This document shows, piece after piece, positions 1-8,900 of a stretch of DNA of 43,375 nucleotides (position 1 is the stretch's first letter; every line of letters starts with the position of its first letter). This stretch comes from SKLM01 sp041687115 (GTDB lineage: Bacteria; Chloroflexota; Anaerolineae; B4-G1): positions 1-43,375 of the forward strand of contig JAWLCP010000014.1 of NCBI GenBank assembly GCA_041687115.1, written 5' to 3'. A program made the position numbers and the translations under genes. The notes below the pieces were generated by a model. That model was not told where the DNA came from and did no database searches. It saw nothing but the letters and a program-made list of their open reading frames with translations.

Positions 1-498
1 CATCTGCGCTCATTCGCCTCTTCCACCTCCCAGGTCTGGGAGGTCTTTATCGCACATCTTGCCGAAAAGCGCAAGTCAGAAGTGAGGTTGTAGTACTAGA
101 GCGTCGCAGGACGTCCGGCCGCCCCGAACCAAGGTGCCTCTCGCGGTGGCAGGGACGGCCGATTGGCTCATCGGACTTCCTTCTAGACTGCACGGGTTGC
201 GCGCGGGTGTTCCTCCAGGATCTTCCAGTGATCGGCGTATCCGACGGAATGATCCTGCCTGCCCAGCAAGAACAGGGTTGGCTTGTCCAAGCGTGGCCGT
301 CCCTGTGGCGAAATCGCCGCCCAGGCCCGCCGCGACACGCAACATGGCATTGGTCGTCTCACTGAGACAAGTCAGGGGCCGACCCACGACCTGGCACACC
401 CCGGTCGGGATGCCCAATTCGGCGATGCCGCTGTCCATCGACCAGCATCCCGCCCGGTGAAGGTATGCCCGCTCGCCCACGCGAAAGCGTCTCTCCCG
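1..498. other. Left edge, no supported gene
   Basis: This stretch lies downstream of the first C25-like peptidase gene. Open frames exist on both strands (for example 76-480 on the minus strand), but none shows a signal peptide, a convincing ribosome binding site or a recognisable motif. High GC content makes chance open frames common here. It may be a decayed gene or plain spacer. Confidence 0.4.
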
Positions 499-3400
499 CT
501 AACCACCGCCCTCGTCGCGCACGGTGATGGGCAAGTAGAGTTGCACCTGCGTGCCGATGCGGACAACCTCGGGGTCGGTGGCGCGGCTGTCGTAGTGGAC
601 GACGCCGACGACGTCGACCATGCCCTCGGATGCCCCCGTCGTGTCCCAGACATCGGTGAAGCCGATGGGGTCCCCGGGCACCAGGCCGGTGATAGCGTGG
701 GTGAAGGTCTCGAGGGCGACGCCATCGTCGTCGAGGATGGTGATCGCCATCGTGCCGGTGATCGGCAGCGTCCCAATGTTGAGGAAGATCAAGGTGGCGT
801 GAACCTCATCGCCGATGTCGTAGAGTGTGGGCATCGCGGTCAGGCTCGCGATCTGCCCGGAGACGGTCCCCACGCGGAAGAGCGTAGCCTCGCGCTTGAG
901 GGTCGTGTTGTCGATGTCCCGCAGGGTGACCTCGACCAGGTAGAGGTCGGGCGCCACAGCGCCGATGTCGAAGTCGGCGGCGAAGGAGGCCTCGCCCTGC
1001 AGCCCGTCGAGCGTCGTGAGGAGCAGGCCGGCGACGACCTCATCGCTGCCATAGGGTTTGACGACGGCCTCGACCACAACGTCCCGTGGCTCGCGGGTGT
1101 TGACGATTTCGAGGTCGATGTGTGCGAAGGCGCCGGGCTCGTATTCATCTTGGTCGGTGGTCAGGTGCGTGATCGTGACAGGGGCGGGCGCCGTCGTGAC
1201 GTTGAAGGTGTAGGTCTGGTAGAAGCGGATGCCGGTGGTGAGCGGGTGGTATTGGAAGGCGTAGACGGCGATCTCGAGGGTCGTGGTCCCGTCAGGATTG
1301 TCGATCAGGCGCCAGGCGTAGTCCTCGTCCGGCAGCCACGCATCGGTGTTGCTGGCCTGCGGACGTGCCACGAGCGCACAGTCCGGCGCCATGGTGGTGA
1401 TCGGCAGGTTGAGCCCGGTGGTCGTGGTCAGCCCGGCCCGGTCGACCAAGGTGACCGCCTGCACGCGAGTGCCGGCGGGATAGTCGAACCTGACCACGTG
1501 GAACGGGATCTCGGGCTCGCCCTCTGTCAGTAGCGTGTGCCCGGCCGGGAAGCTGACGTAGTCGGTGCCGTTCTGGTGGCTGACCTCGTAGTCGGGCACG
1601 ACGACCTCGATCGAGCCCACCGGCGCAGTCAGTCCTTTCGGCGTGACGTCGGCCGCGACCGCCGTCGAGACGGCGCCGAACTTGGGGTCGCCGTAGATAT
1701 TGTACTTCATGGCCCACGAGCCTGAGGCGTAGGAGTAGGCCTCGAGCTCCGTGAAGGCCTCACCGATGGACTCGGAGGGGTGCCAGTTCCTAAAGAACCA
1801 GCGCCCCGCAGCGTTGTTCCCCGAGCGCGGGGTCCGCTCCGTAGCGCCGATGTAGGCGGCGACGCCATAGTCGAAGAAGGCCTCGAGGACGGTGTCCGTG
1901 TCGCTGCCCCCTTCTTTCGGGTGTGGCTCGTAGCAACCCGCGAGGCACGAGAGGGAGAAGGCGAAGGGCTTGAGGGTACCGAGGTCGAGGGCGGGACTAT
2001 CGTCCAGCTGATTGGTGCGGACGGGACACCAGCAATCCATAAACCCATGGTCGCGGAAGACGATGATGTCGTCGTTCTGCGCACGGATCTTGAACGCATT
2101 TGGTCGGGAGCCAGGGCTGATGTCCCAGAGGTGCTCCTTATCAGGCGTGATGCCGCGCTTGGACACGATCCCTGCGATATCGTTGATGCAGTCCTTGTAG
2201 GCGCCCACGCCGTTGCTCGTCCCATCGGTGCCGCTGATCAGCGCGGCGCTCGACCGGTCGTAGTCGTAGCCCGACCAGTCCAGCTTGACGCCGAGACTCG
2301 CGCGGATAGCGTTGGACATCTCAGCGTGGGTATTGCCGACGATCCGTCCGACGATGCGCTCGGGCGGCGTATCGCCGGCATAGGGTTGGTCAGTGTAGTT
2401 GATCCCAGCCCCCGAGGTTGTCCATGACGGCACGATCTCCGACTCGCCCACGATCAAAACGTAGCCGCCCAGAGCCGTGGAGAACTTCGGCGCGAGCTGC
2501 TTCGCCCACGTGCCGCCGGGCGCGATAAGGTCGCGGAGCTTGTACCGATCGTAGGCATCCATATAGCCTACGACGCCCTGCCGCTCCTTGGCCAACCAGG
2601 CCATGTCGGAGAGGAGGTCGTTGACAGCCCACGGCTGCCAGGGCTTGATCGCCCAGTGCAGCTTCTTGGGATTGGTGACGATGACGTAGTCGGCGCTGGC
2701 AAGGGCCTCAAAGTAAGCGGAGAGGAGCGGCTTCCATTGCGAGCTGGTCATCGCCTGGATGGCCGGGGCCGTGACGGTGGGATTCACCCAGTGGTCAGGG
2801 CGGTCATAGTAGCCAAGCTCGGTCTTGTATCCGATCGACAGCCTCGACACGAGCTTGAACCCGGTGGTGAGAGGGTGCTCAAAGACGAAGTAGGGGTCAT
2901 CCGAGAGGATCGGCACCACGGCGTAGCTGAAGTTGCGCGTCGCGTTCTTGGGAATTGGCTCGTGGCTGACGATCGAGCAGTGGGAATTCTGGCTCACAGT
3001 GAAGTACTCGGCGTCGTAGTCGGCGTGGACCGGGGTCAGGTCGCTGTGGGAGATCGGCTGGAAGCCGTGCAGCCAGTCGTGGATGATCAGGCCCTCGGCG
3101 GCCTGCCCGCCCACGTTCGTGACGTGCAGGTTGACCCAGAGCACGTTGCCATACCGCGTGACGCTGCGGGTGATCTGCAGCTTCGCGGGCGGCGGCGGCG
3201 CGAGGTACTGGACGGTGACGTCGGCGGTGTCGTAGCCGTAGTCGCGATAGGGATCGTTGAGCGACTCCAGGTCGTAGGCCACCACGCCGATGGTGTAGTC
3301 GCCGCCGGGCATGCCAGTGGTGTCCCATTCGAAGGTCACGTTGGCCTGCGTGGGCCCGCCACTGAACTCCTTGGTCTGACGGAAGCTGCCATCCACCGTG

Positions 3401-5367
3401 AAGCTGACCTCGTAGAGCCCCACGTTGTCCTGCACGGTGGCCTTCACCTGGACGTTGCCCTGGACTGTGGCCCCGTCTGCTGGGGTGCTGATCTTGACGG
3501 TGGGGAGCGTCGGGTCCAGCAGGTTGGCCACGCGGACCTCCATCTGATCCGTCTGGGTCTTCCCGGCCGCGTCGTGGGCCTCGGCCGCGAGGCCGAGGAG
3601 GCCGTCGGGGTACTGCGTCGTGTCGAGCGCGAACGTGTACGGCGGCGTGTAGTCGGTGTGCAGGGGCGTGTCGCCCGCACAGAACACGACCTTCTCCACG
3701 CCGGTGTCATCATCGGCATCGGCGCTGATGGTCACCGTGTCCGTCACTACCGCCGGCGCTACGAGATGCACGGTTGGGACCCGTGTGTCGGGCGGAGGCT
3801 CCGTCTCAAAGAGCATATCGCCGCTCTCGACGGCGTTGCCGGCGGCGTCGGTCGATCGGACGATGTAATGATAGGTGGTCGAGGGCGTGAGCCCCTCCAA
3901 AACCACTTCGTGACCCATGGTTGCCGCCGGGCCGGTCTCCTCGAACCGCGTGAGACGGGCGACGGTGTCGTAGCGCACGACGCTCGTCGCCACCTCGTCG
4001 GTCTCCCAGGTGATCACCGCCTCGGTGGCGCCGAGCTCCGCGACGGTGGGCCCCGCGACAATCTGCGGCGGCGTGGTGTCACAGGCCCACACCTCCTCGC
4101 GGCGGTTGTTGGTCTCGTCGCTCTCGGCGATTACACCGCCGGCATCGGCGGTGACCACGACGGTGTCGGACTCGCCGGAGCAGGGCCAGGCATACTCGAA
4201 GCACCCCTCCCACTGCGCTGCAGGCTCCAGCACGACGTCGACCGCGCTCGTGTCTTGCTGCACGCCGTCGACCGTGAGCGATGCCTCATGCCCGGACGGC
4301 GCGGGCGCCGTGCCGACGTTGCGGATCTGGCAGCAGACCTGACCCCCCTCGGGCCAGATGTCAGTGACGATGAGGTCGGGCTCGCCGGCGCCAGGCTGGT
4401 CCCAGAACTTGTTGCCGGTGAGCGTCTTGGACTTGAGGGGGATGACGTACTCAATCCAGTTGGGGGAGCGGACGGTGCCATCGACGGTGGTGGAGCCCAC
4501 GGAGGTGTAGCCCTCGGGGTCCTCCTCGACGATGTGGTAGTACTCGCACCCGGGGACGGTGTCGAGGCCATACCAGCCGGTGGCGTCGGTCGTGGTGGCG
4601 TCGATCTCGGGGCCGAGGACCCCGGCGGCGTTGGAGCAGTAGAGCGTCATCGCCACACCGGAGAGTGGTGTCGAGGGATCGCCCATGTCCCCCTCGTAGA
4701 CGCGTCCGCTGAGCACGTAGGTGGGCAAATGGTAGGTGACCTCGAGCTGCGGCACCATCTCCATGCTTTCCCGGCTCTGGAACCAGCGTTCGTGTTCCGT
4801 GCCGTCGGCGGGGCCGCGCAGCATCACGCCGTAGTTCGACGACGCGGTATCGAGCCACGACTGTGCATACGAGGTAACGGTACAGGACTTGTAGGCGTCC
4901 ACTACCCTATCCATGCTGCACGCCCTCGGCCACGGCGCGGTGGTCAGGTGGGTGTCCCAGGTGACCCCCTCCTCCCCGGTCTCCTCCCAAGCGCTCGTGA
5001 CGAAGTGGACGGCGACCGAGACCGGGCTGGCGCCGCTTGCACCCTCAAGATAGAGGCGCAGCGACGCGCTGTCGACGATGGCGTCGGAGGGTAGACTCGA
5101 GAGGTCGAAGCGCAGGAGCACGACCGCCTCCTCGTTGGTGCCCCAGTAGGAGAGCTCCAGCGACGTCTCGCCGCCGAAGTTCTCGTCCGGGTCCCCGCTC
5201 CGCACCGTGGCGTCGGCGACGGCGTCGAGGACAACGGTGGTCTGGGCGGCGGCGGTGCTTGCGGGGTGCGTGTCGCTCCCGGCGGGCGCGATGGTGGCGG
5301 CCTGGCTCGTGCCCAGGCCCAACAGAGCTATCATCAAAGCGGCAACAAACGTCCTCTTGATACGCAT
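499..5367 (-). CDS. Secreted multidomain gingipain-like (C25) cysteine peptidase, copy 1
   Basis: A 1622-residue exported protein predicted to be a cysteine peptidase of the gingipain (C25) family. Residues 1-23 form a Sec signal peptide (basic start, LMIALLGLG core, SQA cleavage). The order is then: DNRLRE-type beta domain (about 45-215), SdrD/CNA-B-like beta domain, CARDB-like domain ('LIVTDIWP'), fibronectin-III/purple-acid-phosphatase-N-like domain ('TPPQIVAGPTV'), Ig-like domains, C25-like catalytic domain (about 850-1260), and two more beta domains. The catalytic pair is visible as His1107 in 'RDHGF' and Cys1141 in 'LSCLAG'; their spacing of 34 is close to that of gingipain R. 'YNIYGDPKFG' is also typical of C25 proteins. 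The C-terminus is a YLPIT tail. The start has GAGGAGGT a few bases upstream. It is a tandem paralogue of the next large gene. Family assignment is from motifs; substrate is unknown. Confidence 0.85.
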   Translation of the reverse strand: MRIKRTFVAALMIALLGLGTSQAATIAPAGSDTHPASTAAAQTTVVLDAVADATVRSGDPDENFGGETSLELSYWGTNEEAVVLLRFDLSSLPSDAIVDSASLRLYLEGASGASPVSVAVHFVTSAWEETGEEGVTWDTHLTTAPWPRACSMDRVVDAYKSCTVTSYAQSWLDTASSNYGVMLRGPADGTEHERWFQSRESMEMVPQLEVTYHLPTYVLSGRVYEGDMGDPSTPLSGVAMTLYCSNAAGVLGPEIDATTTDATGWYGLDTVPGCEYYHIVEEDPEGYTSVGSTTVDGTVRSPNWIEYVIPLKSKTLTGNKFWDQPGAGEPDLIVTDIWPEGGQVCCQIRNVGTAPAPSGHEASLTVDGVQQDTSAVDVVLEPAAQWEGCFEYAWPCSGESDTVVVTADAGGVIAESDETNNRREEVWACDTTPPQIVAGPTVAELGATEAVITWETDEVATSVVRYDTVARLTRFEETGPAATMGHEVVLEGLTPSTTYHYIVRSTDAAGNAVESGDMLFETEPPPDTRVPTVHLVAPAVVTDTVTISADADDDTGVEKVVFCAGDTPLHTDYTPPYTFALDTTQYPDGLLGLAAEAHDAAGKTQTDQMEVRVANLLDPTLPTVKISTPADGATVQGNVQVKATVQDNVGLYEVSFTVDGSFRQTKEFSGGPTQANVTFEWDTTGMPGGDYTIGVVAYDLESLNDPYRDYGYDTADVTVQYLAPPPPAKLQITRSVTRYGNVLWVNLHVTNVGGQAAEGLIIHDWLHGFQPISHSDLTPVHADYDAEYFTVSQNSHCSIVSHEPIPKNATRNFSYAVVPILSDDPYFVFEHPLTTGFKLVSRLSIGYKTELGYYDRPDHWVNPTVTAPAIQAMTSSQWKPLLSAYFEALASADYVIVTNPKKLHWAIKPWQPWAVNDLLSDMAWLAKERQGVVGYMDAYDRYKLRDLIAPGGTWAKQLAPKFSTALGGYVLIVGESEIVPSWTTSGAGINYTDQPYAGDTPPERIVGRIVGNTHAEMSNAIRASLGVKLDWSGYDYDRSSAALISGTDGTSNGVGAYKDCINDIAGIVSKRGITPDKEHLWDISPGSRPNAFKIRAQNDDIIVFRDHGFMDCWCPVRTNQLDDSPALDLGTLKPFAFSLSCLAGCYEPHPKEGGSDTDTVLEAFFDYGVAAYIGATERTPRSGNNAAGRWFFRNWHPSESIGEAFTELEAYSYASGSWAMKYNIYGDPKFGAVSTAVAADVTPKGLTAPVGSIEVVVPDYEVSHQNGTDYVSFPAGHTLLTEGEPEIPFHVVRFDYPAGTRVQAVTLVDRAGLTTTTGLNLPITTMAPDCALVARPQASNTDAWLPDEDYAWRLIDNPDGTTTLEIAVYAFQYHPLTTGIRFYQTYTFNVTTAPAPVTITHLTTDQDEYEPGAFAHIDLEIVNTREPRDVVVEAVVKPYGSDEVVAGLLLTTLDGLQGEASFAADFDIGAVAPDLYLVEVTLRDIDNTTLKREATLFRVGTVSGQIASLTAMPTLYDIGDEVHATLIFLNIGTLPITGTMAITILDDDGVALETFTHAITGLVPGDPIGFTDVWDTTGASEGMVDVVGVVHYDSRATDPEVVRIGTQVQLYLPITVRDEGGG

Positions 5368-5437
5368 GTCCTACCTCCTCAAGGCCGGATGGCGTTTCTC
5401 CTGATGAATCCGACCCGTGCTGCTCCGTACGCTCGGG

Positions 5438-5810
5438 TCACCGGAGGATGAGCGGAAGGGCGACGAAGCGCTGTTCTCCCACCGTGACCTGACGGGTGAC
5501 GGTGGCGGTGAGTCCCCCCGTGTCGCATACCTGCAGCCGGACCATGTGCGTGCCGACCGCGCCGAAGGCGACGTTCAATTCCCCGCCAAGCACAACGCCG
5601 TCGCCCGTCAGGCGCTTGACATAGACGTTCTCGTTGTTCGTGCCGCCCAGATAGGCGTTGTCATAGGTCACCAGGTACTCGTTGCGCGCCAGGTTGTAGG
5701 CCAGAGCGGGCCAGGCCTTCCGGTCGGCCCCTGTCGCCACGGCGATCTCACTCCCCCAGCAGCGTGCCGCTAAGCACGATCAGAACAACGAACACCCTCC
5801 TGATTGCCAT
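5438..5810 (-). pseudogene. Decayed YLPLV-tailed secreted protein (frameshifted)
   Basis: An ATG at 5810 with a good GGAGGG site opens a perfect signal peptide start (MAIRRVFVVLIVLSG) but hits TGA after 20 codons. One base out of frame the sequence continues as SEIAVATGADRKAWPALAYN then 'EYLVTYDN', a repeat type seen in secreted Chloroflexota proteins. It then jumps to a PKD-like end ('GTHMVRLQVCDTGGLTATV') and finishes with FVALPLILR. So a signal peptide, one repeat and the end of a PKD domain survive. I infer one frameshift plus large internal deletions. A GTG at 5740 could start a 100-residue product, but without a signal peptide it would stay in the cytoplasm. Confidence 0.7.
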
Positions 5811-5878
5811 GCTTTCCCTCCTCAGAACATGGCGCTCGTTGACCGGCGGAGCGTGAACAAGACCCGGGATCGGGCCAT

Positions 5879-5906
5879 GCGGATGCTGAGCGGAATCAGC
5901 ATCCGC
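5879..5906. other. Perfect 11-bp inverted repeat
   Basis: GCGGATGCTGA and its exact complement flank a 6-base loop. It lies just past the 3' end of the second large peptidase gene (minus strand). No T-run follows on either strand, so it is not a classic intrinsic terminator. It may protect the 3' end of the mRNA or be a remnant of a repeat. Confidence 0.6.
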
Positions 5907-5964
5907 GCGGTCCGACCCTGATGCCGACGGCTCTGGCTCGATTGCGGATCCACCCGCTTGGACG

Positions 5965-8900
5965 TCACGGCCTGACTCGGTACACGACAGGCAGATAGAT
6001 GCGCCGCTCGGTGCTCACCGTGACGACCTCTGGCTCGGTGGCCATGCCGTCGTAGAGCGCATATCCCACAAGCGCGTAGTCCCCCCTTGCCACACCCGTC
6101 GTGTCCCAGTCGACGTCGAGGGTGGTCGTCGCACCGGGCGCCAGGTCGTTGAACGCCTGCTTGAACTCCTCCACGAGGGTCCCCTCCTCATCCTGCACTT
6201 TGATGACAGCCGTGCCCGTCAGATCGAGGCTTCCGGTGTTCTCGAAGACCAGCGAGGCGTCGATGGTGTCGCCGACTTTGAAGTGCAGTGGCGTGACGCT
6301 GAGATCGGTAGCCTGACCCGAGGCGACGCCGAGATGGAACATCCGCGTGCTCCGGTCGAGGATCTGATTCTGGGCATCCGTGAGGGTGACCTCCAGGGTG
6401 TAGCCGCCCGGATCGAACCCCTCCGTGTCCCACTCATGCGCAAAGGAGGCCACGCCTGTCAGGCCGGCGAGGGTCTGCAGGGCCAGGCCCACCGCGGGCT
6501 CCTCTGTCGGGTAGGTCTTGATGACCGCCGTGACGCTCACGTCCTGCGCGGCGCCGGTGTTCTTGAGCCAGATCTCGGCCTGCACAGGCTCGCCCTCTTC
6601 GTACTCGTCCTGATCCGTGCTCATCGCCGTGATCGTCACGGGAGAGACCGTGTACTCGATGGCGAAGCTGTAGTTCTTGTAGAAGCGGATGTCGGTCGTC
6701 GCCGAATCGTAGAGGAAGGGATACATCGTGATGATCAGCGTGATCGTGCCGTCGGGATCCTGTCGCGCCTCCCAGCCATACGCCTCCTCAGGCGTCCACT
6801 CGGCGGCGGCCTCGGCGGCCACCGGGTGCGATCCGGCAGGAGAGGCGATCCGGGCCTCGTTGACCGGGAGATTCAGGCCGCTGTCGGTGACCATGCCGGA
6901 GCGATCGGTCATGACCACGTCTTGGATCTCATAGCCAGGCGGATAGGTGAGAATCTCGCGGTAGTACGGGATCCGGTAGTCGCCGGGATCCAGCAGCAGG
7001 TCCCCGCCGGGGATCTCTACCTCGTGGACGTCCCCGCTGACCGTCACCTCGTAGTCGGGCACGACGACGTCGATGGACGAGGCGGGCTGGGCCGTGCGCG
7101 CCTCCGAGTGCGCGCCAACGTCCGCGGTCGCGCTCCCCGTGGTTGTCGCGCCATACTTGGGATCGCCATAGAGGTTGTACTCGTAGACCCAGAGCTGCGC
7201 GTAGCCGCTGGAGCTCCACCGGTCTTGCTTTACCTTGGTGAACGCGTTGCCGATGGTGGTGCCGGCCTTCCAGAACTTCTGGAAGAGGGCCTTGGCCCCG
7301 GCGCGGTTGTTACCGATCTCCGAGACCTCCGTCGAGCCGATGTAGACCGCCGCACCGCGCTCGAGGAAGGCCTCGGCCAGGTTATCGTCCCCGCCATCAA
7401 AGGTGCATTGGTGGGCAGGATCCCTATTGGCGACGTGATTCTCGTAGGACCCCGTCAGGCAGGCCCAGCCCAGGACAACGGGATTGGTGCTGCCGAAGCT
7501 GATGGGCTGGGTCGTCGACTGCAGGTGGGCCGTTTCCAGCGGGCCCCAGGAATCCGGCCCTCCGTGGCCCTGGTAGAGGATCACATCTTTGTCCGCCGTG
7601 TTGTTGCGGAACGTCGGCACCCATTGGGAGGGTGTGAACGTGCTCCAGTGCAGCTTGGTGACGCAGTTCGTGCAGTTGATGACCTTTTCGATCTCGTTGA
7701 TCGAGCCGGTGAACTGGCTCTGGATCGAGGACTCCTTGTCCATGCCGCTCACCAGGAGATAGTGGGAGCGATCGAAGCTGCCGTTGAGGCCGGCCTGGAG
7801 GGCGCGCGAAAGGACCGTCGCGTCGTTCCCGATGACACGGCCCACCACGAGCTCCGGCGCGGCGTTGCTGCCGCCGGTGTCCGCATAGGGCAGATCGCTG
7901 ATGTCCGCCTCCCTCGTGCGACAGTCGAAGTTGCCCCAGCCGAGGTTCCAGTGGGTCTCCCGCCAGGCGGGGATGATCTCCGTCTCACCGACGATGAGGA
8001 GATAGCCCTCAGCCGTGGTCCGGAAATCGCTGCTGAGCATCTTGCCCCAGTTACCGTTCGGCATGACCAGATCTCTGAGCGTATGGCGATCTGAGGTGCG
8101 TAAATAGCCCAGCACGCCCTGCTTGGCGAACGCTAGCGCTGCCATGTCAGAGAGCACCGGCTTGATGTCATGGAAGGGGTTGTGGAAGGACAAGTAGCTG
8201 GGATTCGTGACGATCAAGTAGTCGGCCTGTCCGACGGCGTTCGAATGCGCCGTGCCCAGCGGCTCGCTGGGCGCCGACCCCGCCGTGGCCATCGTCTTGA
8301 GGACCTCGAACTTGGCCGACTCCTGAACCTGGGGGCCAGAGGGACCCTTGTAGGAGAGCTGAAGGGTAGCACCGATCGAGGGCACGGGAGGGTTGTCGTG
8401 GACCAGAACGGGGACGGTCGCGAGATAGTAGGTGCGCGAGGCGCCCGCCGCAAGGCTCGCGGGGTCCTTGATGATGGCATCCGCCTGCATGCTCGAGGTG
8501 TTCAGCTGGGTCTCATAGGTCACCCCGTTGAAGACCCGCGCGATGGGCTGGAAGCCCCGCAGCGGGTCCACGATCTGAATCCCGCTCGCCGCCGCGTTCC
8601 CCTTGTTCTGCACCGTGAGCTCGATGGCGAAGGTGTGGGCATGCCGGAAGACCTCGTGCCTGGTCACCACGAGCTTCGGAGCCGGCGGAGGTGCGGCGTT
8701 GGCCACGTTCACACCGATCACATCACTCCCCTCCTTGCCATCGCCGTCGGTGGCTTTGACGGCCAGCGAGTGGGACCCCTGTGAGAAGTACGTCGTGTCC
8801 CACCAAAACATGATGTCGAGGGAGGGACTGACGGGGTACTGCCCGCCGCCCAGCTTCTTGCCGTCCACGAACCACTCGACCTCACTCCAGCCGGAGTCAT

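Noticed and set aside
76..480. 134-residue minus-strand frame at the left edge
   Set aside because: No ribosome binding site or family motif; composition does not differ from shadow frames.
283..1533. Long plus-strand frames over the peptidase genes (also 2656-5094, 6283-8094)
   Set aside because: They mirror the codon pattern of the minus-strand genes in high-GC DNA, have no signal peptide or ribosome binding site, and their translations are rich in Gly, Asp, Val and Arg without motifs.
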